NCBI RefSeq assembly: GCF_001753205.1
Contig: NZ_CP017560.1
Location: forward strand, 1,550,001-1,614,000
Origin: Sporosarcina ureilytica
Lineage (GTDB): Bacteria > Bacillota > Bacilli > Bacillales_A > Planococcaceae
DNA: 64,000 nt
Direction of reading: 5' to 3'
A program made the translations under genes and the position numbers. The notes below the pieces were generated by a model. The model was not told the origin of the DNA. It ran no database searches and saw only the letters and a program-made list of their open reading frames with translations. Of this stretch, positions 53,039 to 61,867 are shown in pieces (positions within the stretch are counted from its first letter, which is position 1; every line of letters begins with the position of its first letter).

Positions 53039-54601
53039 ATGTTTATGGTAGTTGTAAATGGATTGGATAGTAGAGTAAATGAAAAGTTGGAAGAAATAAA
53101 AACATCGTCGAATAGACCATATTATGAGAAATTAAAAGCACAGGGCAAAATGTTTGTTCGTGATAAAATTAAATTCTTAGTGGACGAAGACAGTATTGAA
53201 ATTGAAGACGGGGTTTTTGCACGTACTAAAGATGAACAATTTTTGCCTGGCGATGCTGTAGTCACACTTATTGCTAAAGTGAATGGCCGGTCGGTTGCGA
53301 TTATTGCAAACGATATGACAGTTAAAGCTGGTACTTGGGGAGTAAAAACGATAGAAAAAATAATGCGTATGCAGGAACTTGCGGAAAAAAGAAAAATCCC
53401 TTTAATATATATGATTGATTCTGCCGGTGCCAGATTGAATGAACAGTTCGATACTTTTATTGATCGTCGTCATGCGGGAAAAATTTTTTATAATACAGCA
53501 CGAATATCAGGCGTAGTTCCACAAATTGCACTTGTATTTGGTGCTTCACCGGCAGGAAGCGCATACCTCCCGGCGTTATGCGATTTTGTTGTCATGGTCG
53601 ATAAAAATGCAAGTGTTTATCTTGGTTCGCCTCGGATGGCAGAAATGGCAACAGGAGAAAAAGTAACAATGGAGGAAATGGGCGGAGCAAAAATGCACAA
53701 CCAGATAAGCGGACTGGGCGATATGCTTGTGCAGAATGAGGAAGAGGCCTTGAATGCTGCCAAACATTTCTTGGATTATATGCCGCAAAATTGGAAGGAG
53801 AAGGTGTCTTTAAAAGAATCCGTTGAACCATTGCCAGGAAAAAGAATTGAAGAACTTGTGCCGGCAAATCAACGTGTACCTATGGATATGTATGCGGTAA
53901 TAGACCGAATTATAGATGCCGACTCTTTTTTCGAATTCAAAAAACTTTATGCTCAAGAGCTCATTACGGGATTTTCTCGGATTGGGGGAAGAGCCGTTGG
54001 AATTGTAGCGAATCAGGCAAAAACAAAAGGTGGCGTTCTTTTCCCTGAATCAGCAGAAAAGGCTGCGCACTTTATTTCCTTATGTGATGCTTACAACATT
54101 CCATTGCTCTTTTTGGTAGATTTACCTGGCTTTATGGTTGGCAGCAAGGTAGAAAAACAAGCAATTATTAGAAGGGGTGCAAGAATGTTATCCACAGTAG
54201 CCAATGCCACTGTCCCTCGAATTTCGGTAATTGTTAGAAAAGCGTATGGTGCTGGATATGTGGTTATGTCTGGTGCATCAATGCAACCGGACGCTTGTAT
54301 TGCGCTTCCGCAAGCACAACCCGCGGTAATGGGTCCCGAAGCAGCCGTCAATGCGATGTATTTCAATAAAATCCAATCCATTGAAGATCCTGCTGAACGT
54401 CAAAAATTCATCGTAGAACAGCGTGAAAAATATGACGAAGATATTAATGTATGGAGTTCCGCATCGCAACTTTATATAGATGATGTTGTACCAGGTGACC
54501 GATTGCGACAAGATCTTATACAGAGATTTGACCTTTATTCGCAAAATAGAGATGTTTTGGAAGACATTGCAGAAAAGAAAACAGTCGTTAGAAGGGGATA
54601 G
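53039..54601 (+). CDS. Acyl-CoA carboxylase carboxyltransferase subunit
   Basis: 520-residue biotin-dependent carboxyltransferase (propionyl-, methylcrotonyl- or geranyl-CoA type), with both crotonase-like halves in one chain. The oxyanion-hole segments are FGASPAGSAYLPAL in the N-half, and RKAYGAGYVVMSGASMQPD in the C-half. It resembles YngE of the Bacillus leucine-degradation operon. GGGAGG lies five bases before ATG 53039. It would need the BCCP at 56378 and a biotin carboxylase; the one encoded nearby is broken. Confidence 0.92.
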   Translation: MFMVVVNGLDSRVNEKLEEIKTSSNRPYYEKLKAQGKMFVRDKIKFLVDEDSIEIEDGVFARTKDEQFLPGDAVVTLIAKVNGRSVAIIANDMTVKAGTWGVKTIEKIMRMQELAEKRKIPLIYMIDSAGARLNEQFDTFIDRRHAGKIFYNTARISGVVPQIALVFGASPAGSAYLPALCDFVVMVDKNASVYLGSPRMAEMATGEKVTMEEMGGAKMHNQISGLGDMLVQNEEEALNAAKHFLDYMPQNWKEKVSLKESVEPLPGKRIEELVPANQRVPMDMYAVIDRIIDADSFFEFKKLYAQELITGFSRIGGRAVGIVANQAKTKGGVLFPESAEKAAHFISLCDAYNIPLLFLVDLPGFMVGSKVEKQAIIRRGARMLSTVANATVPRISVIVRKAYGAGYVVMSGASMQPDACIALPQAQPAVMGPEAAVNAMYFNKIQSIEDPAERQKFIVEQREKYDEDINVWSSASQLYIDDVVPGDRLRQDLIQRFDLYSQNRDVLEDIAEKKTVVRRG

Positions 54602-54638
54602 GATTTAATAAAAAGTCATGATAAAGGGGGTTAAGTTA

Positions 54639-56360
54639 ATGACAAGTTCTCTTGAAAATAGAAGAAATATATTTGAGGAAAAAAGCAAAGAATGGACACC
54701 GAAACCCGTACATGAATTTTTCTTTCGGATGGCTGAACAATATAAAGATAATGATTATATAATTGGTCTGCAAAAAACGTGGACATATGCAGATATAAGC
54801 GACAAAAGTAAACAATTTGCCGCAGGGTTAATCAAACTGGAATTAAAACGTAATGAACATGTTGCATTAATTCTCCCGAATCATCCAGAATTTGTCGTTT
54901 CGAAATATGGAGTATCGGCAGCAGGAGGTATTGCAGTTCCACTAAATTACCGTTTGAAAAAAGAGGAACTAAACTACTTAATAAGCCAATCCGATTCTTC
55001 TTATATTATTACGCTAGATGTGTGGAATAATATAAATTTTGTCTCAATATTGAAGGAATTGTGTCCGGAAGTATTTGAGGGGAAAAGTTCAAAGGCGTTT
55101 CCGAATTTAAAAGAAATCATTGTTTTTTCGCCGGAAGGGAAAAAATACCCGGGTACGACAGCTTTTTATGATTTATTATTTTCGACAGAAATAAGCCAAG
55201 CAGAAGAAACGCTAAGTTATCTGAAGAAGCCCAAAGTAAGCGATGTGACCGATATTATGTATACATCTGGAACCACCTCTTTACCAAAAGGCGTCCTCGT
55301 AACACATGATATGGTATGGCGCAGTGCACTAGGCAGTTGTATTAATCGGGGTTATCAAGAAGGAAGAAAAATCTTTGTTCCCATTCCATTATATCATTGC
55401 TTTGCTTACATTGAGGGCATTATTGCCGCAAGTATGGTTGGTGGAGCAATCATTCTTCAAGTTGATTTTAATGAATCGCAATCATTGGAGTTAATGGAAG
55501 TCCATGAGGCGAGTGATATTCTCTGTGTACCAACAATCGGCTTAAGACTACTCGAAGAACAGCGTAAAAATCCGCGTGATCTGTCTAGTTTGCAAGCGAT
55601 GTATTGTGCTGGTTCGGAAGTGTCCCAAAAGATATGGCATGACCTAAAGACAGAATTAGGCTTGAAAGAACTAATTACTGGTTATGGCATGACAGAGTGC
55701 GCAGCTGGAATTTTACAAACCGATCCAAACGATGAAATTTCACGTGTCGCGAAGTATGTAGGGCGCATTATTCCAGGCGGTCATATCGGATTAGATGAGT
55801 TGGATGGAAAAAATATACAGTTCAAAGTAAGGAATATAGATACAGGTCAGGATGAAGTTCACGGAACAGAAGGCGAATTGGTTTGCAGAGGTCCATTGGT
55901 CACTAGAGGGTATTATAAAAAGCCCGAAGAAACAGCAAACTCAATAGATAGTAACGGGTGGTTAAAAACAGGGGACCTTGCCATAATCGATGAAAATGGC
56001 TATATCTCCTTAACAGGCAGAATTAAAGAAATTTATCGAATTGGCGCGGAGAATGTAGCGCCTAAAGAAATTGAAGATGTGTTAACTAGTCACAATAAAA
56101 TTAATCAAGCTTACGTTATTGGTGTGCCTGACACAATAATGGGTGAAGTAGGAATGGCCTGGATTGTACTTGAGCCAGGAGAGTCATTGGATGAACAGGA
56201 AATCTTTGAATACGCTTCAAATTATTTAGCTAGATTCAAAGTTCCAAAGTATTTTAAATTTATTCAACATGATGAACTCCCATTGACGGCTACTGGGAAG
56301 TTACAAAAGTTTAAGTTGAAAGAATTATATATGAATGAAGAAGAAAAGGTTCAATCGTAA
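54639..56360 (+). CDS. Acyl-CoA synthetase (AMP-forming)
   Basis: ANL-family ligase of 573 residues that activates a carboxylic acid to its CoA thioester with ATP. Core motifs are MYTSGTTSLPKG (P-loop), YGMTECAAG, the Asp in GWLKTGDLAII, the hinge region GRIKEIYRIGAENVAPKEIE, and the catalytic Lys in TATGKLQKFKL. ATG 54639 follows AAAGGGGG; the in-frame ATG at 54618 lies before that site. Fits as the entry enzyme of the island, taking the acid imported by the TRAP system (inference). Confidence 0.93.
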   Translation: MTSSLENRRNIFEEKSKEWTPKPVHEFFFRMAEQYKDNDYIIGLQKTWTYADISDKSKQFAAGLIKLELKRNEHVALILPNHPEFVVSKYGVSAAGGIAVPLNYRLKKEELNYLISQSDSSYIITLDVWNNINFVSILKELCPEVFEGKSSKAFPNLKEIIVFSPEGKKYPGTTAFYDLLFSTEISQAEETLSYLKKPKVSDVTDIMYTSGTTSLPKGVLVTHDMVWRSALGSCINRGYQEGRKIFVPIPLYHCFAYIEGIIAASMVGGAIILQVDFNESQSLELMEVHEASDILCVPTIGLRLLEEQRKNPRDLSSLQAMYCAGSEVSQKIWHDLKTELGLKELITGYGMTECAAGILQTDPNDEISRVAKYVGRIIPGGHIGLDELDGKNIQFKVRNIDTGQDEVHGTEGELVCRGPLVTRGYYKKPEETANSIDSNGWLKTGDLAIIDENGYISLTGRIKEIYRIGAENVAPKEIEDVLTSHNKINQAYVIGVPDTIMGEVGMAWIVLEPGESLDEQEIFEYASNYLARFKVPKYFKFIQHDELPLTATGKLQKFKLKELYMNEEEKVQS

Positions 56361-56377
56361 TTTACTAGCTTAATGAG

Positions 56378-56596
56378 GTGATTATAATAGACGTGTTAAC
56401 AAATATGGCGGGAAATGTATGGAAAATTGTTGTAAACAAGGGGGATAAAGTTAGTTCTGGACAAGAGGTTATTATTTTGGAATCAATGAAAATGGAAATA
56501 CCCATTACAGCTAAAAACGACGGAGAAGTTGCAGAGGTTATCGTAAATGAGGGGGATTTTGTAAATGATGGGGATGTCCTTTTGAAACTGGAATAA
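56378..56596 (+). CDS. Biotin carboxyl carrier protein
   Basis: 72-residue biotinyl domain. The biotin-accepting Lys is K38 in ILESMKMEIP, flanked by the usual beta-hammerhead (GNVWKIVVNKGDKVSSGQE, then NEGDFVNDGDVLLKLE). Same size as YngHB/BiotL proteins. GTG 56378 is the only clear frame start but overlaps the GAGGTG ribosome binding site, so initiation may be at a later GTG (56393) or a rare codon. It carries CO2 from a biotin carboxylase to the carboxyltransferase. Confidence 0.9.
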   Translation: MIIIDVLTNMAGNVWKIVVNKGDKVSSGQEVIILESMKMEIPITAKNDGEVAEVIVNEGDFVNDGDVLLKLE

Positions 56597-56626
56597 TACT
56601 CTATTCAAAATTTTGAAGTAGAAATG

Positions 56627-57434
56627 ATGAGGTTTTTGTTTAATAAAATCCTAATTGCTAACCGTGGTGAGATTGCATCTAGAATTATTTGAACTTGTCA
56701 ATCTATGGGGATAAAAACTGTTGCAATTTACTCAGATGCTGATACAGCGGCTTAATATGTCAAAATGGCTGATGAAAACTATTGGTTGGTGGCCCGCGTG
56801 TAAATGAAAGCTACTTGAATGTCGATAAAATAATTGAAATAGCAAAAGAAGCGGAAGCTGAAGAAATTCATCCAGGATACGGATTACTATCCGAAAACCC
56901 CGGTTTTCCGAAACGTGTATAAGTAATGGAATCTTTTTTATAGGACCATCCACGGATGTGATTACAAAAATGGGAGGAAAAATAGGGGCGAGAAGGGCAA
57001 TGGAGGCCGCAGGAGTTCCAATTGTTCCGGGGGATGGCACGCATTTATTAAATTTAGAGCAGGCTGAAGCGACCGCGAATAAATTGGCTATCCAATTATG
57101 TTAAAAGCATCCGCTTGTACCCATATACTTTTATCCCTCTCCAGGGACTATCACAAAGTTAGCAATCCCATCTGATGAAAATATTCGTCATGAATTGGTA
57201 GAAGAAGGATCAGAAGTAACCCTTTTTTATGATCCTATGATTGGAAAATTAATTGAAAAAGGAAAAAGTCGTGATAAAGTAATTGAGAATTAATCTCTGC
57301 GCTAGATGATTATGAGATTGAAGGAATAAAATCTAATATTCCTATGTTGAAAAAATATATCTCATCCAGAATTTAAAAATGGAAATACGACAACAAATTT
57401 TATTCAAGATAACTTGATCCATGTAAAACAGTGA
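56627..57434 (+). pseudogene. Broken biotin carboxylase gene (accC/yngHA-like)
   Basis: It starts like a normal biotin carboxylase (KILIANRGEIASRII), then meets a stop at 56690-56692. Recognisable pieces follow in changing frames: [50 protein letters not shown], and GYPIMLKASA near 57095. The match then jumps to the C-terminal end (SPGTITKLAIPSDENIRHE, DPMIGKLI, NTTTNFI). The ATP-grasp centre, about 220 codons, is missing. The 0.8-kb remnant compares with the usual 1.35 kb. It cannot make an active enzyme. Confidence 0.92.
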
Positions 57435-57532
57435 CGTAGAGCATGTTGGGATGTATGTAAGTTTGGGGGCCAAAGTGTTTCCAACGTTATTGATATATAC
57501 GTATCAAAAGTATTAAACAAAGGAGTGTTCTT

Positions 57533-58324
57533 ATGGCTGAAAATAACATGATTGTTCTGGAAAAACATAATGGAGTAGCAACCTTAAGATTAAATCGGCC
57601 CAAGGTTCATAATGCACTTTCGGGAGAAATGATGCACGAGTTCGTACAAGTTTGTGATGAGTTATCGAAAGATTCAGAAGTGAGGGTTATTATATTAACA
57701 GGAGCAGGTGAAAAGTCTTTTTGTTCTGGTGCGGATCTTGGAGGCATGGATGATAATAGTAGTGATAGTGTAGTCGAATTTAAAAGACATGTTACTAAAT
57801 ATAGAGATTGCTTACTAGCTTTACGAAGATTAAAAAAACCTGTTATTGCTGCGGTTAATGGTTATGCTTTAGCAGGAGGATTGGGTTTGGCTGTTTCATG
57901 CGATCTAGTCTATGCTAAAGAATCCGCTCAATTTGGAGTGCCAGAAATAAACGTAGGTTTATGGGGAATGATGATTAGCGCTCCCTTGGCGAATACCATC
58001 GGTTACCAAAAAACTTTTGAGTTAATGTATACCGGTGATCGTATAAAAGCGGAAAAAGCTAAAGAGATAGGCTTGGTTAACGATGTCTTTTCAGCTGAAA
58101 ACTTTGAAGAAGAAATCAATAATATAGCTGAGAAATTGGCAACAAAAAATCCTATAGCTCTTAATCATGGAAGAGAAGCAATGTATATGATTCAAGCTAT
58201 GGAATATGAAAGTTCATTAAGCTATTTGCGAGATCAAGTAGTCTTACTAAGCAGAACTGAAGACTACAGCGAAGGCATGAACGCATATAAGGGAAAAAGG
58301 GATCCGGTTTGGTCAGGACGTTAA
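57533..58324 (+). CDS. Enoyl-CoA hydratase/isomerase family protein
   Basis: Crotonase-fold enzyme of 263 residues. Oxyanion-hole segments are CSGADLGGM and AVNGYALAGGLGLAVSCDLVYA, and the catalytic Glu position lies in FGVPEINVGLW. AAGGAG precedes the ATG. It is placed as YngF is in leucine degradation (methylglutaconyl-CoA hydratase), but the partner enzymes differ, so the substrate is uncertain. It hydrates or isomerises an enoyl-CoA in the cytoplasm. Confidence 0.92.
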   Translation: MAENNMIVLEKHNGVATLRLNRPKVHNALSGEMMHEFVQVCDELSKDSEVRVIILTGAGEKSFCSGADLGGMDDNSSDSVVEFKRHVTKYRDCLLALRRLKKPVIAAVNGYALAGGLGLAVSCDLVYAKESAQFGVPEINVGLWGMMISAPLANTIGYQKTFELMYTGDRIKAEKAKEIGLVNDVFSAENFEEEINNIAEKLATKNPIALNHGREAMYMIQAMEYESSLSYLRDQVVLLSRTEDYSEGMNAYKGKRDPVWSGR

Positions 58325-58525
58325 ACTAAACAACCTATGGTGAGTATACCTAAATATTTATATAGAAATAAGTAGAGATCGTAAATTTCGATATATTTCA
58401 CGGGAATGGCGTGATTCCCGACTAATGCGAATTGGGGGGGACAGACGAAATTCAAAAAGAAATAATTGGAACTTTAACCGAATAATACTTATAAAAACTA
58501 CGGAAGTATATAAGGGAGAGAGGGC

Positions 58526-59296
58526 ATGGGGAAACTTGAAGGAAAAGTGGCAATCATTACGGGCGCTGCAGGTAGTATAGGAAGAAAAGTGGCAGAAGTT
58601 TTTTTGAATGAAGGAGCAAAGGTGTCACTAGTCGATATAGATGGCTCTACGTTAGAAGAAGTAAAAATGAAATTGGAATATGAAAATGTTCTCGTTGTAG
58701 AAGCAAATGTATCTGACGAAGAAGACGTTGAAAATTATGTTAATCAAACGTTAGAAAAATTTGGATCAGTTGATATTTTATTTAATAATGCAGGAATCAT
58801 TGGTGAAATGGGACCTATTCATCAACAGTCATTAGAGAATTTTAATAAAGTGCTTTCGGTCAATACTACAGCGGTCTTTCTAGGCATGAAATATGTTATT
58901 CCAGTAATGAAAAAACAAAAACGTGGAAGTATTATTAATACATCTTCAGTTGATGGATTGAGAGGCAGTCCTAATATGGCACCATATTCGGCTTCAAAGC
59001 ATGGAGTTGTTGGGTTAACTAAAACAGCCTCTTTAGAGGTGGCAGAAAATAATATAAGGGTTAACTCGATACACCCGGCCCCGGTTTATGGAAATATGAT
59101 GAAAACTGTGCATCAAAGCATTAATAAAGAATATGAGAGTCAAGTAGAAAAGAAAATTTCAAGGAAAATACCTCTTGGGTACTATGCAAATTCAAAAAAC
59201 ATTGCAGACTTGGTATTGTTTTTAGCTTCAGATGACAGTGAATATATTACAGGATCATCATACCGGGTGGATGGTGGAATGGGTGCTACGAGTTAG
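58526..59296 (+). CDS. Short-chain dehydrogenase/reductase
   Basis: Classical SDR of 256 residues with TGAAGSIGRK (cofactor loop), NNAG, SSVDG (catalytic Ser), YSASK (catalytic Tyr and Lys) and C-terminal VDGGMGATS. GGGAGAGAGG precedes the ATG, 200 bases after the enoyl-CoA hydratase gene. It most probably acts as a 3-hydroxyacyl-CoA or alcohol dehydrogenase after the hydratase step (inference). Confidence 0.92.
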   Translation: MGKLEGKVAIITGAAGSIGRKVAEVFLNEGAKVSLVDIDGSTLEEVKMKLEYENVLVVEANVSDEEDVENYVNQTLEKFGSVDILFNNAGIIGEMGPIHQQSLENFNKVLSVNTTAVFLGMKYVIPVMKKQKRGSIINTSSVDGLRGSPNMAPYSASKHGVVGLTKTASLEVAENNIRVNSIHPAPVYGNMMKTVHQSINKEYESQVEKKISRKIPLGYYANSKNIADLVLFLASDDSEYITGSSYRVDGGMGATS

Positions 59297-59642
59297 GAAT
59301 TATGAAGTTCATAGTTCTTGTTCTTGAATGAGGTCATATCCAAAAATATTAAGTAGATTATTAAGACGAAAAATAAGGCAGGGCACTTACCTAATAGTAG
59401 ATAAAATAAGCTCTACCCTTTTCTAAAAGGTTGTTTTAAGTGGTATTCATACAATTGGTAAAATTAAATTTAAATAGTCATTGACAAAATGTTTTGAATT
59501 GACTAACGTTACGTATAATACTCCATATATCCTACTTTTATATGGTGAAAACATTATCTTGTAGAATTAGTTTAATTACTCTCCTTTAAATAAAATCTTT
59601 GAGAAGTGATTTTGCTAAAGCAGGAAGGAGGTGCTATTAATC
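59297..59642 (+). other. Intergenic region before the MaoC-TRAP genes
   Basis: AT-rich, no gene seen. A TTGACA at 59483-59488 and TATAAT near 59515 occur, but at a spacing too long for one sigma-A promoter; TTGACT nearer to TATAAT is too close. A promoter is likely but cannot be fixed. Confidence 0.35.
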
Positions 59643-60080
59643 GTGTTGTTCTTTGATGATTTTGAAATTGGCGATGAAATTTTTACACCTAGAAGAACTA
59701 TTACTGAAACTGATATTGTACAGTTCGCAGGTTTGTCAGGGGACTTTAATCCATTGCACATTGATGAAGTGTTTGCAAGTAAGACACCATATAAAACAAG
59801 AGTGGCGCATGGATTATTATCTGTATCTGTAATAACAGGTTTACAATCCATGATGGGGAATGTAAACGGTTCTACGTTAGGTTTACTAGAGATTAATTGG
59901 AAGTTTCAAAGAGGAGTTATTGCAGGGGATACTATTTTCGGTAAGTTCGTTGTACACGAAAAAAAAGATACTTCTAAACCAGATAGGGGCGTACTGACTA
60001 GAAAAATTTATGTATATAATCAAAAAGAAGAGGTAGTTTCAGAGGGGGTTATTGTACTTCTTATGCTAAGACGTACATAA
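59643..60080 (+). CDS. MaoC-like (R)-specific dehydratase
   Basis: Hot-dog-fold hydratase of 145 residues. The hydratase-2 motif is visible in FAGLSGDFNPLHIDEVFA, with catalytic Asp and His, followed by RVAHGLLSVSVITGL. The frame opens at GTG 59631, but GTG 59643 lies ~10 bases after GGAGG and gives the family start VLFFDDFEIGDE. It would add or remove water on an enoyl-CoA with R stereochemistry, beside the S-type hydratase at 57533. It precedes the TRAP genes. Confidence 0.9.
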   Translation: MLFFDDFEIGDEIFTPRRTITETDIVQFAGLSGDFNPLHIDEVFASKTPYKTRVAHGLLSVSVITGLQSMMGNVNGSTLGLLEINWKFQRGVIAGDTIFGKFVVHEKKDTSKPDRGVLTRKIYVYNQKEEVVSEGVIVLLMLRRT

Positions 60081-60154
60081 CTAATGGAGACAAAAATTGT
60101 GTGAGAAGTCTGTCATGATTAATGCATTAATCAAAAGTGAGGAGCTGGGAATTG

Positions 60155-61282
60155 ATGAATAAAAGGTTGATTACTTTACTGAGTTCGGCATTAATAGTTT
60201 TGTTAACTCTAACTGCTTGTTTGGAAAAGGAAGCGGAAACCCAAAGTGCGAGTTCCGAAGGTAGTGCCTCAGAAACCTCTAATAAAAAGTTTACATGGAA
60301 GTACTCTACTATTTATGCTGAGGGTTCAATCCAATATGAGAGAGATAAAAGATTCAAAGAGTTGGTTGAAGCGTTATCAAATGGTCAGATGGAATTGGAA
60401 CTTCATCCTGTAGGTGTATTATCTGATGCTGGACAACTTCTTGATACAGTGAGTGAAGGAACGATTGAAATAGGTGGAGATTGGCCGGGGACTTGGTCAG
60501 GAAGGAACACTGCATTTAGTTTGTTAGGAACTCAAACGGGATTAACAGCTTTCGATTATATTATGTGGATAGAGCAAGGCGGCGGTCGTGATGTATACAA
60601 CGAGATATATGGGCAATATAATCTAGTTTATTTCCCATATAATGCCCCTTCAAATGAATCTGGAATTCGTACAAATGAACCAATCAGAAGCTTGGAAGAT
60701 TTAAAAGGTAAAAATATTCGTTTTGTTGGTACAGTACAAGAAAGAGTTTTACAAAAATTAGGCGGAAATCCTATGAATGTGCCAGCACACGAGTTATATG
60801 AAGCGGTACAAAGAGGAGTAATCGATGGATTGGAATTCGCAGGACCTGCTGGGGATAGAGCGATGAATTTCCACGAAGTAACTGACTATGTAGCAGCGCC
60901 TGGTTGGCATCAAACTGCATCTGTAACAGGAGTTATGATTAACAAAGATGCATGGGAGACATTACCTGACCATTTAAAAAACGTTATTGAGGTAGCTTCA
61001 AAAACAACAATGTTTGAAACAACGTTTAAGGAATTATATATGGATGCAGAAGCATCTGCAGAGATGGCTAAAGCAGGGATTGAAGTTAATTTTTATCCAG
61101 AGGAAGATCTAGAAAAAGTACAGGGCATAATTGGAGATGTGTTGGATGAACTTGCTGTAGAAAATAAAGATTTTGCTAAAGTATTAGATAGTCAAAGTGA
61201 GTTTATGAGTGATTATGCAGAATACCGTGAAATGCAAAAACCCTGGGGCTTTGGTGTGAATTCAGACCTGTTTAAAAGGTGA
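60155..61282 (+). CDS. TRAP transporter solute-binding lipoprotein (DctP family)
   Basis: 375-residue extracytoplasmic binding protein. ATG 60155 follows GAGGAGC and gives a lipoprotein signal with LTAC and Cys22, then a Ser/Glu-rich linker. DctP landmarks are LKGKNIRFVGTVQ (the carboxylate-binding Arg) and HELYEAVQRGVIDGLEF. It is only distantly like the binding protein at 10051 and should take a different acid. A 17-bp hairpin separates it from the membrane genes. It likely imports the substrate of the second island. Confidence 0.92.
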   Translation: MNKRLITLLSSALIVLLTLTACLEKEAETQSASSEGSASETSNKKFTWKYSTIYAEGSIQYERDKRFKELVEALSNGQMELELHPVGVLSDAGQLLDTVSEGTIEIGGDWPGTWSGRNTAFSLLGTQTGLTAFDYIMWIEQGGGRDVYNEIYGQYNLVYFPYNAPSNESGIRTNEPIRSLEDLKGKNIRFVGTVQERVLQKLGGNPMNVPAHELYEAVQRGVIDGLEFAGPAGDRAMNFHEVTDYVAAPGWHQTASVTGVMINKDAWETLPDHLKNVIEVASKTTMFETTFKELYMDAEASAEMAKAGIEVNFYPEEDLEKVQGIIGDVLDELAVENKDFAKVLDSQSEFMSDYAEYREMQKPWGFGVNSDLFKR

Positions 61283-61288
61283 TAGGAA

Positions 61289-61335
61289 AAAAAGTTAGAC
61301 TAGATTAAAGAACCTTTTATCTAGTCTAACTTTTT
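61289..61335 (+). terminator. Intra-operon hairpin between TRAP P and Q genes
   Basis: A 17-bp perfect stem (61289-61305 against 61319-61335; arm AAAAAGTTAGACTAGAT) ending in five T. Same position as the hairpin at 11112-11151 of the other TRAP operon, though the sequence is unrelated. It probably lowers expression of the membrane subunits relative to the binding protein. Confidence 0.82.
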
Positions 61336-61360
61336 ACAAAGAGAAGGGAAGGTGAAGGCT

Positions 61361-61867
61361 ATGAAAAAGATTACGAATGGCATTGATGCAATCAACTTAT
61401 GGGTAGGGCGCATTGGTGCGTGGTCCGTCCTTGCACTAACACTCGTTATTGTATTTGAAGTGGTTAGTCGAAGATTACTTAATTCACCAACAATTTGGGG
61501 ATACGAAGTAATTACTATGATTTATGGGTTCCACTTTATGATTGTTGCTGGTTATGCACTCCTCCATAAAAGTTTAGTTTCGGTTGATATATTATATGAG
61601 CGTTTCTCACCTAAAATGAAAGCTATATTAGACATAGCGACTTATCTAATGTTATTTTTTCCATTCGTGATTACTGTACTTTTTGTCAGTTATGATCAAG
61701 CAATATTTTCGTGGTCCATTCAAGAGAAATCTTCAACATTATTCGGGGCTCCTTTGTATTTGACGAAAACTGTTATACCAATAGCATTTTTATTACTTGC
61801 TTTACAAGGGGGGTCGGAAGTACTGAAACGAATAATGATCTTGATGAAAGAAGGTGAAAATACTTAA
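61361..61867 (+). CDS. TRAP transporter small membrane subunit (DctQ family)
   Basis: Four-TM subunit of 168 residues. DctQ landmarks are VVSRRLLNSPTIWGYEVITM, YGFHFMIVAGYALLHKSLVSVDI. ATG 61361 has GAAGGGAAGG upstream; a GTG at 61352 is too close to it. The last base overlaps the next start. It associates with the DctM-type protein in the membrane. Confidence 0.9.
   Translation: MKKITNGIDAINLWVGRIGAWSVLALTLVIVFEVVSRRLLNSPTIWGYEVITMIYGFHFMIVAGYALLHKSLVSVDILYERFSPKMKAILDIATYLMLFFPFVITVLFVSYDQAIFSWSIQEKSSTLFGAPLYLTKTVIPIAFLLLALQGGSEVLKRIMILMKEGENT

Noticed and set aside
59483-59520. TTGACA ... TATAAT before the MaoC gene as a promoter
   Set aside because: The spacing is about 27 bases for one pair and about 9 for the alternative TTGACT, neither usable by sigma-A.
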